Assembly (NCBI GenBank): GCA_946887295.1 | Contig: CAMPKP010000003.1 | Location: forward strand, 6,392-70,391 | Direction of reading: 5' to 3' | From: an uncultured Gemmatimonadota bacterium | Lineage (GTDB): Bacteria; Gemmatimonadota; Gemmatimonadetes; Gemmatimonadales; GWC2-71-9 | DNA length: 64,000 nt | Shown here: piece by piece, positions 60,652-64,000 of the stretch | Layout of the letters: every line of letters begins with the position of its first letter | Numbering within the stretch: position 1 is the stretch's first letter | The notes under the pieces: generated by a model | What the model was told of the DNA's origin: nothing | The model's database searches: none | The model's input: only the letters and a program-made list of their open reading frames with translations | Translations under genes and position numbers: made by a program

Positions 60652-63269
60652 CGAGCCAGGAGCGCCCGGAACCCCGGGTCGCCCCGGATCGGATCCCAGG
60701 TTGGATCCGAGCCGAGCCCCGGCCGGGAGATCCACGAAGGCACCGTGAGCAGGAACCGGAGCTGCTTGACCGCCGAGTCCGCCTCACCGAGCCTGGCGTA
60801 CACCACGGCCAGGTTGCGCACCATGTCCACCCCGAACCACGTGTCCTTCGACGGCGGCCGCAGCTCCACGGCGCGGCGGCCTTCACGGATGGCATCGTCG
60901 CGCCGGCCGAGGCCGGCGTAGGCGTAGGCCAGCTCGGCGTGCAGCTCGGGGTCGTCGGGGCGCGCCCGGCTTCTCGTCTCCAGCGCCGCGGCGGCCGAGT
61001 CGAAGTAGGCCCCGGCGAGCCGGGTGTCGCCCCGATACCGGTGCACCCTTCCCTTTCCGAGATAGTAGGCGGACGAGTCGGCCCCGAATCGCTTGATGTC
61101 CAGCCGGTCCACTGCCGCCTGGGCCGCGGTGTCCAGCCTGACCCAGAGTGCGGCTCCGAGATCCATTCCGGGGGCCCAGACCGCCAGGTCGTCGGCTCCG
61201 CCCCTCCGAATACCCTTCTTCAGCGCTTCGGCGGCGGCGCCGAGATCTCCGTCCCGCGCGACGATCAGGATGGCCTCGTAGACATAGGCCGGCGAGGCCG
61301 GGTCCAGCTGCAGCGACCGGTCGACGTAGTGCTGCGCCTCGGGATACTGCCGGCGGCGAAGGTACACCTCGAACAGGTCCAGGTTCTTGACCACCGAGCG
61401 GGGATCGAGCTCGACCGCCTGCCGCAGGTCCGCGAGCGCCTGGTCCCAGTGGCCGAGGCGGCGCTCGACCAGGCCGCGCGCCCACGCGATGTCGCCGTTG
61501 CCCGGGTCGCCCGCATGCGCGATCCGGAATTCCTGCAGCGCCTTCTGGTAGTCGAGCTCGCCCCAGTAGTGGATCTGCCCCAGCGCGAGATGGGCCTCAG
61601 GCAGGTCGGGCTGCAGCGCGAGGGCGGAGTCGGCCGCGGCCCGCGCCTTGGCGAGGCGCTCGAGGGTCCGCTCGCTGAAGTGGAACTCCGAGATGTGGGT
61701 TCGGGCCAGCCGGGCGAAGGCCAGTGCGAACGTCGGGTCCAGCTCGGTGGCCTTGGTGTACATCTCCTCGGCGGCGCGGTAGCCCTCGGGGTCACCCGGC
61801 CGGTCGAAGTAGTCGTTCCCCCGCAGGTAGAAGTCGTAGGCCTGGAGGTCCTCGGTGGGCTTGGCGGCGAGCGCCTTCCGCTCGGGTCGCTGGATCGCCA
61901 GATCGAGGGCCGTCGCGACCTGCTCCGCGATCCGCGACTGCACGTCGAACACCGCCTCCAGCGTCTCGTCGAACCGTCCGGCCCAGAGGTGCTGGTCGTC
62001 GGACACCCGGATGAGCTGCGGGGTGACCCGCACCCGGCTGGAGCCGCCGGGCGACTTCTCCCACCGCACGCTGCCCTCCAGGATGTACTCCGCCCCGAGC
62101 TCCTCTCCGATGTCCTTCAGCGACTTGCCCGTCCCGCGATACTGGTCGGCGCTGGTCCGGGAGATGACGCCGAGACTGCGGAGCATCGCCAGCCGGCTGG
62201 TGATCTCTTCCGTGATGCCGTCGCTGAAGTAGCGGTCCTCGGGGGCGCCCAGGTTCTGGAACGGCAGCACGGCGATCGTCGGCGTCTCCGGCGCCTTCTC
62301 CCCGCGATCGGCGAGGCCGAGCGCGAGCAGCAGTCCCGTCGCGGCGACCGCGCCGAGGCCCAGGAGCGCCGCCGCCCCGGCCCGTCTCCCGCCCCTGCCG
62401 GAGCCCGCCGCGTTCGCGGCGCCCTCGAGCGCATCGGTGAAGTCCGCCGCCGTGGCGAACCGATCGCCCGGCTCCTTCTCCAATGCCTTCGCGAGCACCC
62501 GCTCGACCGAATCCGGCACGTCCGGGCGCCGGGACCGGAGCGACGGCAGGGGTGCCACCGCCTGCTGCGCCATGACGGACTGGGGCGTCGGACCCGAGAA
62601 CGGCGGCTCGCCTCCCAGCATCTCGTAGAGCACGCAACCCAGGCTGTAGATGTCGCTCCGGCCGTCGATCTGGGGCGCGCCTCCCGCCTGCTCGGGGCTC
62701 ATGTAGGCCGGTGTTCCGATCGCCAGGCCGGTCTCGGTGAGCCGGTCCGAGCCGGCCGATTCCACGGCGGTGGCGATGCCGAAGTCCGCGACGATCGCCT
62801 GGCCGTCCTCGAACAGGATGTTCTCGGGCTTGACGTCCCGATGGATCACCCCGTTGCGATGGGCGCAGTCCAGGGCCAGCCCGACCTGCCGGGCCACCCT
62901 GACTGCTTCCGCGACGGTCAGCCGCCCCTCGCGCTCGAGCCGCTGGCGCAGCGTTTCGCCCGTGAGGTAGGGCATGACGTAGTAGAGCTGTCCGTCGGCA
63001 TCGCCGGAATCGAAGAGCGGCAGGATGTGGGGATGCGAGAGCCGGGCGACGAAGCGGATCTCCCGGAGGAACCGCTCCGATCCCACCGAGGCGGAGACGT
63101 CGGGATGGACCACCTTGAGGGCGACGGGGCGATCGTGCCGGAGGTCGTGCGCCAGGTACACGGTCGCGGTCCCGCCCCGGCCCAGGAGGGAGAGGGTCCC
63201 GTCGGGTCGCCGCTCGATCCGGTATCGGTCCGCCAGGGACGCCGCAAGGCGTTCGTGTATGGCTACCAT
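60648..63269 (-). CDS. Ser/Thr kinase with TolB-like domain and TPRs
   Basis: The 873-residue product has a Hanks-type kinase domain (about 15-285). Its motifs are [47 protein letters not shown] and [12 protein letters not shown]. One membrane helix follows ([20 protein letters not shown]), then a periplasmic TolB-N/FlgO-like domain ([20 protein letters not shown]) and at least eight TPR-like repeats. This layout, a signalling head with a protein-binding tail outside the membrane, is frequent in Gemmatimonadota and Acidobacteriota. The ATG at 63269 is preferred, just ahead of the kinase domain. The PP2C at 16447 is a possible antagonist. Confidence 0.92.
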   Translation of the reverse strand: MVAIHERLAASLADRYRIERRPDGTLSLLGRGGTATVYLAHDLRHDRPVALKVVHPDVSASVGSERFLREIRFVARLSHPHILPLFDSGDADGQLYYVMPYLTGETLRQRLEREGRLTVAEAVRVARQVGLALDCAHRNGVIHRDVKPENILFEDGQAIVADFGIATAVESAGSDRLTETGLAIGTPAYMSPEQAGGAPQIDGRSDIYSLGCVLYEMLGGEPPFSGPTPQSVMAQQAVAPLPSLRSRRPDVPDSVERVLAKALEKEPGDRFATAADFTDALEGAANAAGSGRGGRRAGAAALLGLGAVAATGLLLALGLADRGEKAPETPTIAVLPFQNLGAPEDRYFSDGITEEITSRLAMLRSLGVISRTSADQYRGTGKSLKDIGEELGAEYILEGSVRWEKSPGGSSRVRVTPQLIRVSDDQHLWAGRFDETLEAVFDVQSRIAEQVATALDLAIQRPERKALAAKPTEDLQAYDFYLRGNDYFDRPGDPEGYRAAEEMYTKATELDPTFALAFARLARTHISEFHFSERTLERLAKARAAADSALALQPDLPEAHLALGQIHYWGELDYQKALQEFRIAHAGDPGNGDIAWARGLVERRLGHWDQALADLRQAVELDPRSVVKNLDLFEVYLRRRQYPEAQHYVDRSLQLDPASPAYVYEAILIVARDGDLGAAAEALKKGIRRGGADDLAVWAPGMDLGAALWVRLDTAAQAAVDRLDIKRFGADSSAYYLGKGRVHRYRGDTRLAGAYFDSAAAALETRSRARPDDPELHAELAYAYAGLGRRDDAIREGRRAVELRPPSKDTWFGVDMVRNLAVVYARLGEADSAVKQLRFLLTVPSWISRPGLGSDPTWDPIRGDPGFRALLAR

Positions 63270-63448
63270 GCCTGTGCGCTGTGAGGGGCCTGCCGAAGCA
63301 TACCGCCGCGACCGAAAAACTACATCCCTCGAGCGAGCCTTCCCGGGCGGCACCCACCCAGCCGGCTCGCGAGACCGTGGTCATAGACTACAACGCTCGA
63401 GTGACGAGGCCCCTTCTCCGGTCCCGTCCCTCTTGGACACCTTGCGTG

Positions 63449-64000
63449 ATGACCTCCATCCCGGACCAGCCCGCCGCCGGCTTTACCGCCCTCGGGCTCG
63501 ACCAGGCGCTGCTGAGCGCGCTCGACTCCCTCGGCTACGAGGAGCCCACCCCCATCCAGCGGGAGGCGATCCCGCCTCTCCTCGAGGGCCGCGACCTCCT
63601 CGGCCAGGCGGCTACCGGGACCGGAAAGACGGCCGCCTTCGCGCTGCCGCTGCTGCAGCGCCTCGGCCCCGAGCGCACGGGCATCGGTGCGCTGGTCCTC
63701 GTCCCCACCCGCGAGCTCGCCATGCAGGTGGCCGAGGCGGTGCACCGCTACGGCAAGGCGCTCGGCGTGCGGGTGCTTCCGATCTATGGGGGGCAGGCCT
63801 TCCAGCAGCAGCTCCGGGCGCTCCGGCGCGGAGTGGACGTGGTGGTCGCCACGCCCGGCCGCGCGCTGGACCACCTGCGGCGGGAGACCCTCGATCTGGG
63901 GCAGGTCGGCCTGGTGGTGCTCGACGAGGCCGACGAGATGCTCGACATGGGATTCGCCGAGGACCTCGAGGCGATCCTCGAAGCCACACCGGGGTCGCGC
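63449..64000 (+). CDS. DEAD-box RNA helicase, N-terminal part (cut by window edge)
   Basis: The first 184 residues are visible: Q motif [12 protein letters not shown], Walker [11 protein letters not shown], Ia [14 protein letters not shown] and DEAD in [12 protein letters not shown]. The C-terminal helicase domain lies outside the window. It is an RNA helicase of the DeaD/RhlE type, likely for ribosome assembly or cold RNA unwinding. It starts 180 bp from the divergent kinase gene. Confidence 0.93.
   Translation, partial: MTSIPDQPAAGFTALGLDQALLSALDSLGYEEPTPIQREAIPPLLEGRDLLGQAATGTGKTAAFALPLLQRLGPERTGIGALVLVPTRELAMQVAEAVHRYGKALGVRVLPIYGGQAFQQQLRALRRGVDVVVATPGRALDHLRRETLDLGQVGLVVLDEADEMLDMGFAEDLEAILEATPGSR

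Noticed and set aside
1..64000. CRISPR arrays, insertion sequences, integrases, rRNA or tRNA genes
   Set aside because: I looked for repeated spacer units, transposase motifs and RNA-gene landmarks and saw none.

Overview
This window is very GC-rich and densely coded, with short gaps, many ATGA, GTGA and CTAG gene overlaps, and frequent GTG, TTG or even CTG starts. The gene set is a STN-type TonB receptor, a Ser/Thr kinase fused to a TolB-like domain and TPRs, PAS-rich orphan hybrid histidine kinases, a ~2,900-residue cyclic beta-1,2-glucan synthase, bacterial NHEJ genes, and many lipoproteins and outer-membrane proteins. It fits a diderm soil bacterium, most likely Gemmatimonadota or a similar GC-rich phylum. 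That placement is inferred from gene content only. I see no rRNA, tRNA, insertion sequence, prophage or CRISPR array; the window looks like ordinary chromosome.

Layout. 0-10.5 kb: an outer-membrane barrel, an ATP-dependent DNA ligase, two hybrid histidine kinases flanking a MEDS-domain sensor and a duplicated cupredoxin-like lipoprotein, then a small membrane protein. 10.6-20.6 kb: a bifunctional aldolase/SDR, a divergent TonB receptor behind a Fur-box-like site, an FAD oxidoreductase, a PP2C phosphatase, two lipoproteins and an alpha/beta hydrolase lacking its catalytic His. 20.7-29.4 kb: one giant cyclic glucan synthase. 29.5-34.8 kb: a secreted amidohydrolase, a multicopper oxidase and a CRP-like/thioredoxin-reductase fusion. 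34.8-48 kb: alpha/beta hydrolase and LigD; HxlR regulator divergent from an RND efflux pair; then Ku heading a six-gene run that ends in an HTTM membrane protein and a Tat-type lipoprotein amidase. 48-55.6 kb: YHS protein, SGNH-hydrolase remnant, SurE, lipid kinase, Ig-like lipoprotein, DUF1428, a YsnF-like stress protein and a MerR-VWA pair. 55.7-64 kb: a three-gene WYL-WYL-HEPN operon, a sulfatase, the Ser/Thr kinase-TPR protein, and the start of a DEAD-box helicase cut by the window edge.

Themes. (1) DNA ends and damage: LigD, Ku, a second ATP-dependent ligase, and a tandem WYL pair arranged like PafB-PafC. (2) Metal and redox: Fur-box TonB receptor, multicopper oxidase, cupredoxin repeats, YHS domain, thioredoxin-reductase-like fusion. 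(3) Envelope: glucan synthase, RND pump, HTTM and amidase module, several lipoproteins. The best candidates for something undescribed are the WYL-WYL-HEPN operon, the Ku-led operon, the MerR-VWA pair with its leaderless promoter and spacer dyad, and the duplicated cupredoxin lipoprotein. Product names rest on motifs read by eye; no database search was run.
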